A DNA stretch of 64,000 nucleotides from contig NZ_JAGEPF010000034.1 in the NCBI RefSeq assembly GCF_017573465.1, forward strand, positions 1 to 64,000, read 5' to 3'. Under the pieces are notes generated by a model, which worked only from the letters and a program-made list of their open reading frames with translations, was not told the DNA's origin and searched no databases. The DNA is from Actinomadura violacea. GTDB lineage: Bacteria > Actinomycetota > Actinomycetes > Streptosporangiales > Streptosporangiaceae. The translations under genes and the position numbers were made by a program. Of the stretch, positions 8,506 to 15,610 are shown in pieces. Each line of letters starts with the position of its first letter. Within the stretch, counting starts at the first letter, position 1.

Positions 8506-9654
8506 ATGTCTGCCACCACCGAGCCCACCACCGCGGGCGCCGCGCCCAAGAAGACCCCGGCGAAGCTCGTCTTCGCCGCGCCGCGGCGGGGCAAGCCGCC
8601 CCGGCACCTGGCCGACCTCACGCAGGCCGAGCGCCGCGAGGCGGTCGCCGAGCTGGGCGAGAAGCCGTTCCGGGCCGACCAGCTGTCGCGGCACTACTTC
8701 GCCCGGCTCGTCGACGACCCGGCGAAGATGACCGACCTGCCGGCCGCCGTCCGCGACCGGCTGGTGTCCGAGCTGCTGCCCTCGCTGCTCACCCCGGTGC
8801 GCGAACTGGACTGCGACGGCGGCAGGACGCTGAAGACGGTCTGGAAGGCGTTCGACGGCGTCCTGTTCGAGTCGGTGCTGATGCGCTACCCGGACCGGGC
8901 GACGATGTGCGTCTCGTCTCAGGCGGGCTGCGGCATGAACTGCCCGTTCTGCGCCACGGGCCAGGCGGGCCTCACCCGCAACCTCTCCACGGCCGAGATA
9001 GTGGAGCAGGTCGCGGCCGGCGCGCGCGCGATGGCGCGCGGGCGGATCCCCGGCGGCCCCGGCCGCGTCTCCAACATCGTCTTCATGGGCATGGGGGAGC
9101 CGCTCGCGAACTACAAGGCCGTCATAGGCGCGGTGCGCCGCATCACCGACCCGGCCCCGGCCGGACTCGGCATCTCCCAGCGCTCGGTGACGGTGTCCAC
9201 GGTCGGCCTCGTCCCGGCGATCGAGAAGCTGGCCGCCGAGGACATGTCGGTGCGGCTGGCGCTGTCCCTGCACGCGCCCGACGACGAGCTCCGCGACGAC
9301 CTCGTCCCGATCAACAACCGGTGGAAGGTCGCCGAGGTCCTGGACGCCGCGTGGGCCTACGCAGACCGCAGCGGGCGCCGCGTGTCGATCGAGTACGCCC
9401 TCATCAAGGACGTCAACGACCAGGCCTGGCGGGCCGATCTTCTCGGCAGGCTCTTGCGCGGCCACCTCGTACACGTCAATCTGATCCCGTTGAATCCGAC
9501 GCCGGGCTCCAAGTGGACCGCCTCGCGGCCGGAGGACGAGCGCGAGTTCGTCCGCCGCCTGGAGGCCCACGGGGTCCCGGTCACGGTGCGCGACACTCGG
9601 GGCAGGGAGATCGACGGGGCCTGCGGACAGCTGGCCGCGGCGACCAAGGACTGA
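8506..9654 (+). CDS. rlmN: Dual-specificity 23S rRNA/tRNA C2-adenine methyltransferase
   Basis: A 382-residue radical-SAM enzyme that methylates C2 of A2503 in 23S rRNA and A37 in some tRNAs. The iron-sulfur cluster motif is C142-x3-C146-x2-C149 (GCGMNCPFCATGQ). C373 (GACGQLA) is the methyl-carrying cysteine, and C135, seven residues before the cluster motif, matches the second catalytic cysteine of E. coli RlmN. GMGEPLANY and LIKDVND motifs are also present. A basic N-terminal extension of about 30 residues is usual in actinobacteria. ATG at 8506 follows GGAAG. Its position downstream of cdsA matches Streptomyces. Confidence 0.97.
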   Translation: MSATTEPTTAGAAPKKTPAKLVFAAPRRGKPPRHLADLTQAERREAVAELGEKPFRADQLSRHYFARLVDDPAKMTDLPAAVRDRLVSELLPSLLTPVRELDCDGGRTLKTVWKAFDGVLFESVLMRYPDRATMCVSSQAGCGMNCPFCATGQAGLTRNLSTAEIVEQVAAGARAMARGRIPGGPGRVSNIVFMGMGEPLANYKAVIGAVRRITDPAPAGLGISQRSVTVSTVGLVPAIEKLAAEDMSVRLALSLHAPDDELRDDLVPINNRWKVAEVLDAAWAYADRSGRRVSIEYALIKDVNDQAWRADLLGRLLRGHLVHVNLIPLNPTPGSKWTASRPEDEREFVRRLEAHGVPVTVRDTRGREIDGACGQLAAATKD

Positions 9655-9709
9655 CGCGCCGGCGGCGCCCCCGGGCCCGCGGGCGCGGGGACGAGGGCTG
9701 AGGAGCACG

Positions 9710-10219
9710 GTGGCGCTGATGAGCACGCGGCTGCCGGTGGCGTTGCGGGGGTACGACCGGACGCAGGTGGACGGCCTGCTCGAACGGATCTCGGGCGCGC
9801 TGAACGGCGGGCCGCCGATGTCGGCCGACGAGGTGCGCACGGCGCGCTTCGACGTCGTCCTGCGCGGCTACGACCGCCGCGCGGTGGACGACCTGGTGCG
9901 CGAGTGCATCCGGGAGCTGGAGACGAAGGCGCCGATCGCCGAGCGCCCCGGCCGTCCCCGGGCGAACCCCGCCTGGCTGATCAACTGGATCCAGAACGCC
10001 CGGTTCTCCGGCTCGGGCATGCACAGCGGCTACGACGTCCGGGACGTCGACGCGTTCCTGGACCGGGTCGTCGCCGGGCTGCGCGGCTCCGCCCCGCCGG
10101 TGTCGGCGCGGGACGTCCGGGAGAGCGCGTTCCGCGTCGTCCGGCTCGGACCCGGCTACGACGAGCAGGAGGTCGACCGGTTCCTCACCCAGCTCGCCGG
10201 GGCCATCGAGGGCCGCTGA
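9710..10219 (+). CDS. DivIVA-like domain protein with four tandem GYDxxxVD repeats
   Basis: A 169-residue protein made almost entirely of four copies of the DivIVA N-terminal motif, with GYD at residues 14, 53, 107 and 149, each followed by a VD and leucines (GYDRTQVDGLL, GYDRRAVDDLV, GYDVRDVDAFL, GYDEQEVDRFL). In DivIVA this segment forms the membrane-curvature-binding head and is followed by a long coiled coil; here no coiled coil is present. Short actinobacterial proteins with repeated DivIVA motifs exist and are uncharacterised. The GTG start has GAGGAGC upstream. Membrane or polar-growth association is inferred, not shown. Confidence 0.75.
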   Translation: MALMSTRLPVALRGYDRTQVDGLLERISGALNGGPPMSADEVRTARFDVVLRGYDRRAVDDLVRECIRELETKAPIAERPGRPRANPAWLINWIQNARFSGSGMHSGYDVRDVDAFLDRVVAGLRGSAPPVSARDVRESAFRVVRLGPGYDEQEVDRFLTQLAGAIEGR

Positions 10220-10295
10220 CGATCACGGCCGCGAAGTTATCCACATTTTCCCCGCGGGGTGGTGACCGGCGCCGGGGCCCAGCAGGCTTCGGGGC

Positions 10296-11120
10296 ATGGA
10301 CGACTTCGACGCGCAGCGCCGGCGGCTGGGCTCCTTCCTCGGCCTGCTGTTCACCCGCGAGATCATCTCGGTCCTGCTGTCCCTGGCCCGGCCCGCGGTG
10401 CGGCTCGGTGCCGGCGGCGGGGCGCCGGTCAGGCTCGGCGGCGCCCCGCTGCTGCCCGCCGCCGCGGCGTGGCCGGTCTGGAGAGGCCGCCCGCTGGACT
10501 TCCTCGGCGCCGTCGACTTCGCCGGGCTCGCCGTCTTCGGGACGATCCCCGGCCTGCCCCGCACGGGCCGCGCGGCCTTCTACTACGCGAGCGAGACCCC
10601 GCGGCCGTGGGGCGACGCGTCCGGGCAGCGGGACGGCTGGCGCGTGTTCACAGGCGACCTGCGGCCTGTCGAGCCGCCGCCTGGAGCCCTGTCCTATCCG
10701 CCGACGGAGCTGAGCGCCGCCCCGTTCCTGTCCCTGCCGTCGCCGCAGGAGCCGGTCATGCAGCGGCTGGAGCGCCTCAACCGCGGCATTCTCGCCGAGT
10801 ACGAGCAGCTGCACGCGGTCTGGTCACGGCACGTCACGCCCGACGTGCCCGCGCATCAGCTGGGAGGCTGGCCCGACCTCGTCCAGCGGCCGATCGGTCC
10901 CGACTGCCTGTACGCCTCCACGGGACGGCCGCTGGAGACCCTCGACGCGCCCGACCTGTCACCCGACGACACGGCGGCCGCCGCCGACTGGCGCCTGCTG
11001 CTCCAGCTCGACTCCGATCAGCGTCTCGGCTGGTACTGGGGCGATCCAGGACGCGTCTACTTCTGCTCCCGCCGGAGCGACCCCTTGGAACGGGCATGGC
11101 TGACCGTCCAAGCGACATGA
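10296..11120 (+). CDS. DUF1963 (YwqG-like) protein
   Basis: A 274-residue protein whose pattern fits the YwqG/DUF1963 family: an N-terminal region with RLGGAPLLPAAAAWPVWRG, a central LDFLGAVDFAGL strand, YYASETPRPWG, and a C-terminal LLLQLDSDQRLGWYWGDPG with VYFCSRR. YwqG proteins have a conserved fold but no known activity. The ATG has only a weak G-rich site. It stands alone, with no co-directional partner downstream. Confidence 0.75.
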   Translation: MDDFDAQRRRLGSFLGLLFTREIISVLLSLARPAVRLGAGGGAPVRLGGAPLLPAAAAWPVWRGRPLDFLGAVDFAGLAVFGTIPGLPRTGRAAFYYASETPRPWGDASGQRDGWRVFTGDLRPVEPPPGALSYPPTELSAAPFLSLPSPQEPVMQRLERLNRGILAEYEQLHAVWSRHVTPDVPAHQLGGWPDLVQRPIGPDCLYASTGRPLETLDAPDLSPDDTAAAADWRLLLQLDSDQRLGWYWGDPGRVYFCSRRSDPLERAWLTVQAT

Positions 11121-11168
11121 CATCCGGAGGAACCATGCGGCTCTTGCAGACTCGGCACCCTGGTTCGG

Positions 11169-11867
11169 TCAGTGACGCAGCCGGGCCACGAACATGTAGG
11201 CCGCGCCGACGACGGCCGACCATAGCCCCAGGTGCAGCATCAGGCCGGGGAAGTCCGCGAGGAAACGGTCCGGGCCGTCGTGCGCCGCCCGCAGCCACTC
11301 GATCATCGGCACGGAGAGCCAGGACAGCCGTCCCAGGCCCAGCAAGAGGACGACCGTAGCGCCGCCCAGCAGCGCCAGGAGCGACACCCCGGAGTCGGGG
11401 ATGACGGCCCGGCTCGTCCAGGCGCCGAGCAGCGTGCCGGCGAACGCCACCGGCGCGCTCAGCGCGCACCCCGCGAGGATCGCCCGACCCGGCGCACCCA
11501 CCTGCAGCGCCTGCACGAGAGGAATGGCCAGCACAATGACGCCCAGGCCCAGGTTCACGGCGTATGCGGCGATCAACCCCGCCCAGGTGGGCGTCCAACG
11601 GTGCCGCGCCGCCGTTGCCGACAACGCCCGCTGCTCGTCGGGCTGCGTGTCCAGCAGGGCCCGCGCCGTCCACGCCCAGATCGGGAACATGAACGCCGCC
11701 ACATCGCCGAAGGTGCCGACGGAGAGCTGGACCCGCTCCGGCCCACCCGGCCCCTGCACGAGCACGAGCACCATCACCAGCGCGACGACGATCACCGGAT
11801 GCAGAACGCGCAGCGACCGCACGTACCCCTCGACCTGGAACCGCGCGAGCGCGATCACCGCCCCCAC
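11169..11867 (-). CDS. ABC-2-type transporter permease
   Basis: A 232-residue hydrophobic protein with about six membrane segments (for example VIVVALVMVLVLV, the NLGLGVIVLAIPLVQ region, and ATVVLLLGLG) and an amphipathic N-terminus, the plan of small ABC-2 export permeases. Substrate unknown. The GTG start at 11867 lies inside the 3' end of the upstream repeat ORF (13-base overlap). The ATP-binding subunit at 12442-13167 is on the same strand upstream. Confidence 0.75.
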   Translation of the reverse strand: MGAVIALARFQVEGYVRSLRVLHPVIVVALVMVLVLVQGPGGPERVQLSVGTFGDVAAFMFPIWAWTARALLDTQPDEQRALSATAARHRWTPTWAGLIAAYAVNLGLGVIVLAIPLVQALQVGAPGRAILAGCALSAPVAFAGTLLGAWTSRAVIPDSGVSLLALLGGATVVLLLGLGRLSWLSVPMIEWLRAAHDGPDRFLADFPGLMLHLGLWSAVVGAAYMFVARLRH

Positions 11868-12445
11868 CCCGCAACCCCACCCCGCCCCGACCTCACACGG
11901 CCGTCACGCCCCCGCCCTGGGCGCATGCGATCGTTGCCCTCGAACTCAAGCCGACGGTCCAGTACCAAGGCTCCGAGGTCCTGGCGTCTGCATCCCGAGT
12001 GGTCCTCATGCCCAGGGCTCACGTGGCCGCCCCGTCCCGCCCGGTCATCCCGTCCCAGGCTCATGCCGGCGCCACGTCTCGGCCTCGGATGGTGGTCCGC
12101 GGCCGGGCTCATGCGGGCGTCGCGTCTCGGCCTCGGACGCTCGTCCGCTGCCGGGCTCGTGGGGGCGCAGCGTTTCGGCATCGGTTGGTGGTCCTCTGCC
12201 GGGCTCGTGGGGGTGTCGCGCTTCGGTCTCGGACGCTCGTCCGCCGCCGGGCTCATGCGGGCGTCGCGTCTCCGGCTTGGACGGTCATCCCGTTCTGACC
12301 TCGCATGCTCGTCGCTGCCCGAGCCTGCCGACCATTGCCAACGTGGGCGCTTGGCCTCATCGCGAACAGTGCCCGGGTCCTCCGAGACGGCATGCCGGCC
12401 GCTGCCCGGGCATGCCTCGGACGTTGCGGGGGACGTGGTGATCAT
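11855..12445 (-). CDS. Low-complexity 16-residue-repeat ORF inside the ABC operon
   Basis: A possible 196-residue highly charged protein. The middle consists of five or six copies of a 16-residue unit of the form SPAADERPRPKRDTPT, flanked by R/D/G-rich sequence; no domain or membrane segment is visible. For: the ATG at 12445 overlaps the stop of the ABC ATPase gene in an ATGA, and its 3' end overlaps the permease start by 13 bases, exactly as a coupled operon gene would. Against: codons such as AGA, CCA, GCA and AAA are frequent compared with neighbouring genes, and other frames across the repeat are also open. It may be real or a repeat expansion in a spacer. Confidence 0.35.
   Translation of the reverse strand: MITTSPATSEACPGSGRHAVSEDPGTVRDEAKRPRWQWSAGSGSDEHARSERDDRPSRRRDARMSPAADERPRPKRDTPTSPAEDHQPMPKRCAPTSPAADERPRPRRDARMSPAADHHPRPRRGAGMSLGRDDRAGRGGHVSPGHEDHSGCRRQDLGALVLDRRLEFEGNDRMRPGRGRDGRVRSGRGGVAGWGR
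12057..12296. repeat. Imperfect 48-bp tandem repeat, five units
   Basis: Units begin at 12057, 12105, 12153, 12201 and 12249, each opening with GGCTCATG or GGCTCGTG and ending near a GCTGCC or GCGGCC. A shorter, more divergent copy precedes them from about 12015. The period is a multiple of three, so every frame keeps a 16-residue peptide repeat. It lies between the ABC ATPase and permease genes. Confidence 0.85.
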
Positions 12446-13167
12446 CGGTCGGGCCTCCGCACGGTGTAGCCGTCCGCGCGGAGCTTGGTCTCCACGGTGT
12501 CGGCGTCGGCTTCGGGCACCACAACCTCGAGCACCGTCAGGTTCGGGACGTCCGCCTCCTCGCCCGTGTCCAGGCGGGTCACCGTCCCGTCGGCGACCTG
12601 GACCCGGTCGATGCCCGGAAGCGACTCGATGCAGCGCTGGTGGTCGCTGATGACCACGGTGGCGCCGCTGGCGGCGAGCCCGGCGATCAGGCCAGGCAGG
12701 GCGTCGCGGGTTGCCGCGTCCAGACCGGCGAAGGGCTCGTCGAGGATGAGGAGACCCGGATCGTCCATGAGCGCCTGCGTGAGCCCGACCTTCTGCGCAC
12801 TGCCTTTGGACAGCTCTGGCAACCGCACATCGAGGAGATGCTCGAAACTCAGGCGTTCGGCCCACGTCCCGATCACGTCCTTGGGCACCTGCCTGACCGC
12901 GGCCATGTGGGCGAGGTACGAGCGGACGGTGAACGGCTGGTCCACGGGAAAGCGCTCGGGCGCGTACCCGACCCGGCGCGGCCTGTCTCGCACCGAACCC
13001 CGCCGGGGAGCGCGAAGACCAGCGATGAGGCGCAGAAGCGTCGACTTTCCCGCACCGTTCCGGCCGGTCACCTCGGTGACGCTGCCCGGCGGGAGGGAGA
13101 GCGTGACGTCACTCAACACCCAGGGTCCCCTCCGGTGATAGCGGAAGGCGACATCGTCGAGCCGCAT
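12442..13167 (-). CDS. ABC transporter ATP-binding protein
   Basis: A 241-residue ATPase. Walker A GRNGAGKS (35-42), a variant signature LSKGSAQK near 119-126 and Walker B LLILDEPFAGLD (139-150) are present, as is an H-loop in VVISDHQR. This is the nucleotide-binding half of a drug- or lipid-export-type ABC-2 transporter, paired with the permease at 11169-11867. The start MRLDDVAFRYHRRGPW at 13167 is where homologues begin; no clear ribosome site is seen. Upstream lies an array of 26-bp hairpin repeats that could affect its expression. The last about 35 residues (VPEADADTVETKLRADGYTV) are a short C-terminal addition. Confidence 0.9.
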   Translation of the reverse strand: MRLDDVAFRYHRRGPWVLSDVTLSLPPGSVTEVTGRNGAGKSTLLRLIAGLRAPRRGSVRDRPRRVGYAPERFPVDQPFTVRSYLAHMAAVRQVPKDVIGTWAERLSFEHLLDVRLPELSKGSAQKVGLTQALMDDPGLLILDEPFAGLDAATRDALPGLIAGLAASGATVVISDHQRCIESLPGIDRVQVADGTVTRLDTGEEADVPNLTVLEVVVPEADADTVETKLRADGYTVRRPDR

Positions 13168-13237
13168 AGGACACGAAGGGTAGCGATGGAAACCTAAGGA
13201 CGCCGTTAGGGCGGAGGCAGCACACGGGGAAGGGAGG

Positions 13238-13392
13238 TGTCCCGCATGCGCGGGTAGTGAGGTTGTCCCGCACGCACGGGTAGGGAGGTGTCCCGCATGC
13301 GCGGGTAGTGGGGTTGTCCCGCATGCACGGGTAGCGGGGTTGTCCGGCATGCACAGGTAATGGGGGTGTCCCGCATGCGCGGGTCGCGGGGA
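13238..13392. repeat. Array of six 25-26-bp palindromic tandem repeats
   Basis: Units start at 13238, 13264, 13289, 13315, 13341 and 13367. Each contains an imperfect palindrome of the type CCCGCATGCGCGGG followed by TAGTGGGGT or a close variant. The centre can fold into a 5-bp hairpin. The array fills the divergent gap between the ABC ATPase gene and the HIT gene. Spacing of about 2.5 helical turns would suit cooperative binding of a regulator; it is not a CRISPR array, as there are no unique spacers. Confidence 0.85.
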
Positions 13393-13455
13393 CACTGCGC
13401 CGCCGCGGGTAGCGAGAGGCTGCGCGCGGGGGCGGGGGGCGGCAGAATGCCGCGC

Positions 13456-13896
13456 ATGGCTGACTCCGCGTCCGGCAAGTCCTGCGTTTTCTGCGAGATC
13501 GTGAAGGGCGAGCGCCCCGCCCATATCGTCCTCGACACCCCGGACGTGCTCGCGTTCCTTGACGCGCGGCCGCTCTTCAAGGGGCACACGCTGCTGGTAC
13601 CGCGGACGCACTACGAGACGTTGCCGGATCTGCCCGCCGAACTGCTCGGCCCGTACTTCGGGCATGCGCAGCGGCTCGCCGCGGCCATGGAGTCGGTGCT
13701 CGGCGCGGCCGGCTCCTTCGTGGCCATGAACAACCGCATCAGCCAGAGCGTCCCCCACCTGCACGTCCATGTCGTTCCGCGCAACCGCAAGGACGGCCTG
13801 CGCGGGTTCTTCTGGCCCCGCCAGAAGTACGACTCCGACGCCGAAGCCGCCGACTACGCCGCCCGCCTGGCCACCGCCCTCGCCAACACCTCCTGA
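13456..13896 (+). CDS. HIT-family hydrolase (histidine triad)
   Basis: A 146-residue HIT protein. The triad HLHVHVVP at 101-108 is complete, FCEIVKGERPAHIV is the N-terminal family motif and C10/C13 with later histidines could bind zinc. HIT proteins hydrolyse or transfer nucleotides from nucleoside conjugates such as AMP-lysine or diadenosine polyphosphates. ATG at 13456 is preferred to the in-frame ATG at 13447: CAGAAT at 13443-13448 is a -10-like box placed seven bases before 13456, so the mRNA is probably leaderless. Confidence 0.92.
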   Translation: MADSASGKSCVFCEIVKGERPAHIVLDTPDVLAFLDARPLFKGHTLLVPRTHYETLPDLPAELLGPYFGHAQRLAAAMESVLGAAGSFVAMNNRISQSVPHLHVHVVPRNRKDGLRGFFWPRQKYDSDAEAADYAARLATALANTS

Positions 13897-14570
13897 CTCA
13901 CGTGGTCCCGCACCCCTCCGGGCCGGCGGCCGCCGCCCTGAACCCGGCGCCCCCGCGCCGAAGCCTGCCGGTCACCTTCGCGAACCTGGTGAGGGCCGCC
14001 GGCGGACCGAGCGCGGACAGCTCCGCCGAGTTCGCGGGAGACGGTGACCGAATCCGATGGCCTCTGCCATCGGATCTGGCTGTCCTCGCCACCGAACTTG
14101 GCGGCCGGATCTGATGGCGGGCTTCGCTGAGCGCGGCGGGGAGCGTCTCCGAGTCTGATGGGGATCGCTATCGATTCTGGTGGGACCGCCGTCGGGTCAG
14201 GTGGACTGCTCCGTCGAGCCCGTCGGGGTCGTTGCCGGGCCACGGGGAGATTGCCACCGGACCTGGCGGGGACCGCCGGGGGATCTGGCGGACTGCTGCG
14301 CTGAATGCGGCAGGGGCCGTCGACGGGCTTGGTGGGGGGCGGTCTTGGGACTCGTGGATCGCTTCGCTGAGTCCGGCGGAAACCGCCACTGACCCTGGCG
14401 GGGGCCTGGGGCGGAGCCGGTGGATCGCTCCGTCACGCCCGTCGGGGGTCGCTTTGAGCCGCAGCAGAGACCGCCACCTGGGTGTTCCCGGGGCGGGTGT
14501 CGGGTCTGGCGGGTGGTTTGCCGAGCCTGGCGGGGCCGTCGCCGGGCTCGGCGGAGGGGGTGTGGGTGGG
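13897..14570. other. 674-base spacer of degenerate, G-biased repeats, no gene
   Basis: No frame shows a recognisable protein, and short frames occur on both strands. The plus strand is rich in loosely repeated phrases such as TGGCGGGG, GATCTGG and GCTTCGCTGAG. The look is of an eroded minisatellite or of gene remnants. It lies just downstream of the orphan antitoxin gene, where a toxin partner would be expected. Confidence 0.6.
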
Positions 14571-14840
14571 TTAGGGGAGGGCTAGGAGGAGGGCTATGTA
14601 GGGTTCGGTCGCTTTGGGGTCGGGGGGTGGGTCCTGGCAGGTGGCGCGTTGGGCGGCGGCGTGTTCGTAGAGGTCGCGTTCGGCGCGGTCCAAGGCGGCG
14701 GAGAGGACGAAGTCGGAGACGGTCCAGCCGATCAGTTCGGCGGCCTTGCGGAGGACGAGGAGTTGCTCGGCGGAGGTGCTGAGGGCGATGCGGTCGTCGG
14801 TTCCGGGAGCGGGAAGGTCCGGGCGGACCGACTCAGACAT
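14571..14840 (-). CDS. DUF1778 / TacA-like antitoxin, without visible toxin
   Basis: An 89-residue protein resembling DUF1778 ribbon-helix-helix antitoxins: DDRIALSTSAEQLLVLRKAA then LIGWTVSDFVLSAALDRA (about residues 17-55), followed by a short C-terminal tail that in TacA proteins wraps the GNAT toxin. ATG at 14840 has a strong GGAAGGAGA site. In TacAT systems the acetyltransferase gene directly follows; here the downstream 670 bases carry no gene. Either the toxin was lost or this antitoxin acts alone as a regulator. Confidence 0.7.
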   Translation of the reverse strand: MSESVRPDLPAPGTDDRIALSTSAEQLLVLRKAAELIGWTVSDFVLSAALDRAERDLYEHAAAQRATCQDPPPDPKATEPYIALLLALP

Positions 14841-14955
14841 GGCCGGTCTCCTTCCTTGCGGCATCTCAACGTACGCCGCGAGGGGGCGCCGGGACATCCT
14901 CATTCGGGACGAGAAACGGCGGTGGGAGAGCGGCCGCGGAAGGCGGCGCGCCGGC

Positions 14956-15447
14956 TCAGCGGGTGCCCCAGGAGTAGGTCTGTTTCCGCAGCTTGAGGTA
15001 GACGAAGCTTTCGGTGGAGACGACCCCCGGGACGGCGCGGATCCGGCCGAGGAGCTCCAGCAGGCCCTCGTCGTCCTCGCAGACGAGCTCGACGAGGATG
15101 TCGAACGAGCCGGCGGTGATGACGACGTAGTCGATCTCGTCGAGGGCGGAGAGCTCGTCGGCGATCGTCTCCAGGTCGCCCTCGCACTTCACGCCGATCA
15201 TCATCTGCCGGGAGAAGCCGAGCATCAACGGGTCGGTGACGCCGACGATCTGCATCACGCCGGCGTCGAGGAGCTTCTGCACGCGCTGCCGGACGGCGGC
15301 CTCGGAGAGGCCGACGGCCTTGCCGATGGCGGCGTAGGAGCGGCGGCCGTCCTGCTGGAGCTGCTCGATGATCCGCTTGGCGGTCTCGTCGAGCTGCACG
15401 GCAGGCCGGGCGGACCCCCGGCGCGCGGGAGGGCGCTCCTCCGTCAT
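14956..15447 (-). CDS. Lrp/AsnC-family transcriptional regulator
   Basis: A 163-residue regulator with an N-terminal winged HTH (LDETAKRIIEQLQQDGRRSY, then IGKAVGLSEAAVRQRVQKL, about 20-70) and a C-terminal RAM/AsnC ligand domain (GVTDPLMLGFSRQMMIGVK and following). The start at 15447 (MTEERPPARRG) has GGAG nine bases upstream. It is divergent from the aldehyde dehydrogenase that opens the polyamine operon, the same arrangement seen in Streptomyces, so it is the likely local regulator responding to an amino acid or polyamine-derived ligand. Confidence 0.92.
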   Translation of the reverse strand: MTEERPPARRGSARPAVQLDETAKRIIEQLQQDGRRSYAAIGKAVGLSEAAVRQRVQKLLDAGVMQIVGVTDPLMLGFSRQMMIGVKCEGDLETIADELSALDEIDYVVITAGSFDILVELVCEDDEGLLELLGRIRAVPGVVSTESFVYLKLRKQTYSWGTR

Positions 15448-15493
15448 CGTTGGTACTCCTAGCTGCGGCATCGAGGGTGAGAGGCGGTCGGTC

Positions 15494-15539
15494 CAAGTGA
15501 ATTAGTCGTGAAACTGGATCGTAACAACGGAATCACTTG
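15494..15539. promoter_or_regulatory. Candidate Lrp operator in the divergent promoter
   Basis: The inverted pair CAAGTGA (15494-15500) and TCACTTG (15533-15539) is separated by 32 bases inside the only AT-rich patch of the gap between the Lrp-family gene and the aldehyde dehydrogenase. Widely spaced dyads on one or more helical faces fit octameric Lrp-type wrapping. Inference. Confidence 0.4.
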
Positions 15540-15610
15540 TATTGGGCGAGAACGTCTGTCAGGGTCGGGCCAACGGACGGTTCGGGCGGCGGCGCCCAGG
15601 AAGGATCGAG

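Noticed and set aside
13109..13354. Minus-strand peptide repeat frame through the 26-bp array
   Set aside because: Units of 25 and 26 bases are not multiples of three, so no frame keeps a true peptide repeat. It overlaps the ABC ATPase start in another frame.
13238..13392. CRISPR array
   Set aside because: The units are contiguous palindromic repeats with no unique spacers, and no cas genes are nearby.
13854..14243. Short frames in the 13.9-14.6 kb spacer as genes
   Set aside because: No ribosome sites, no domains and mutually overlapping frames on both strands. Treated as non-coding.
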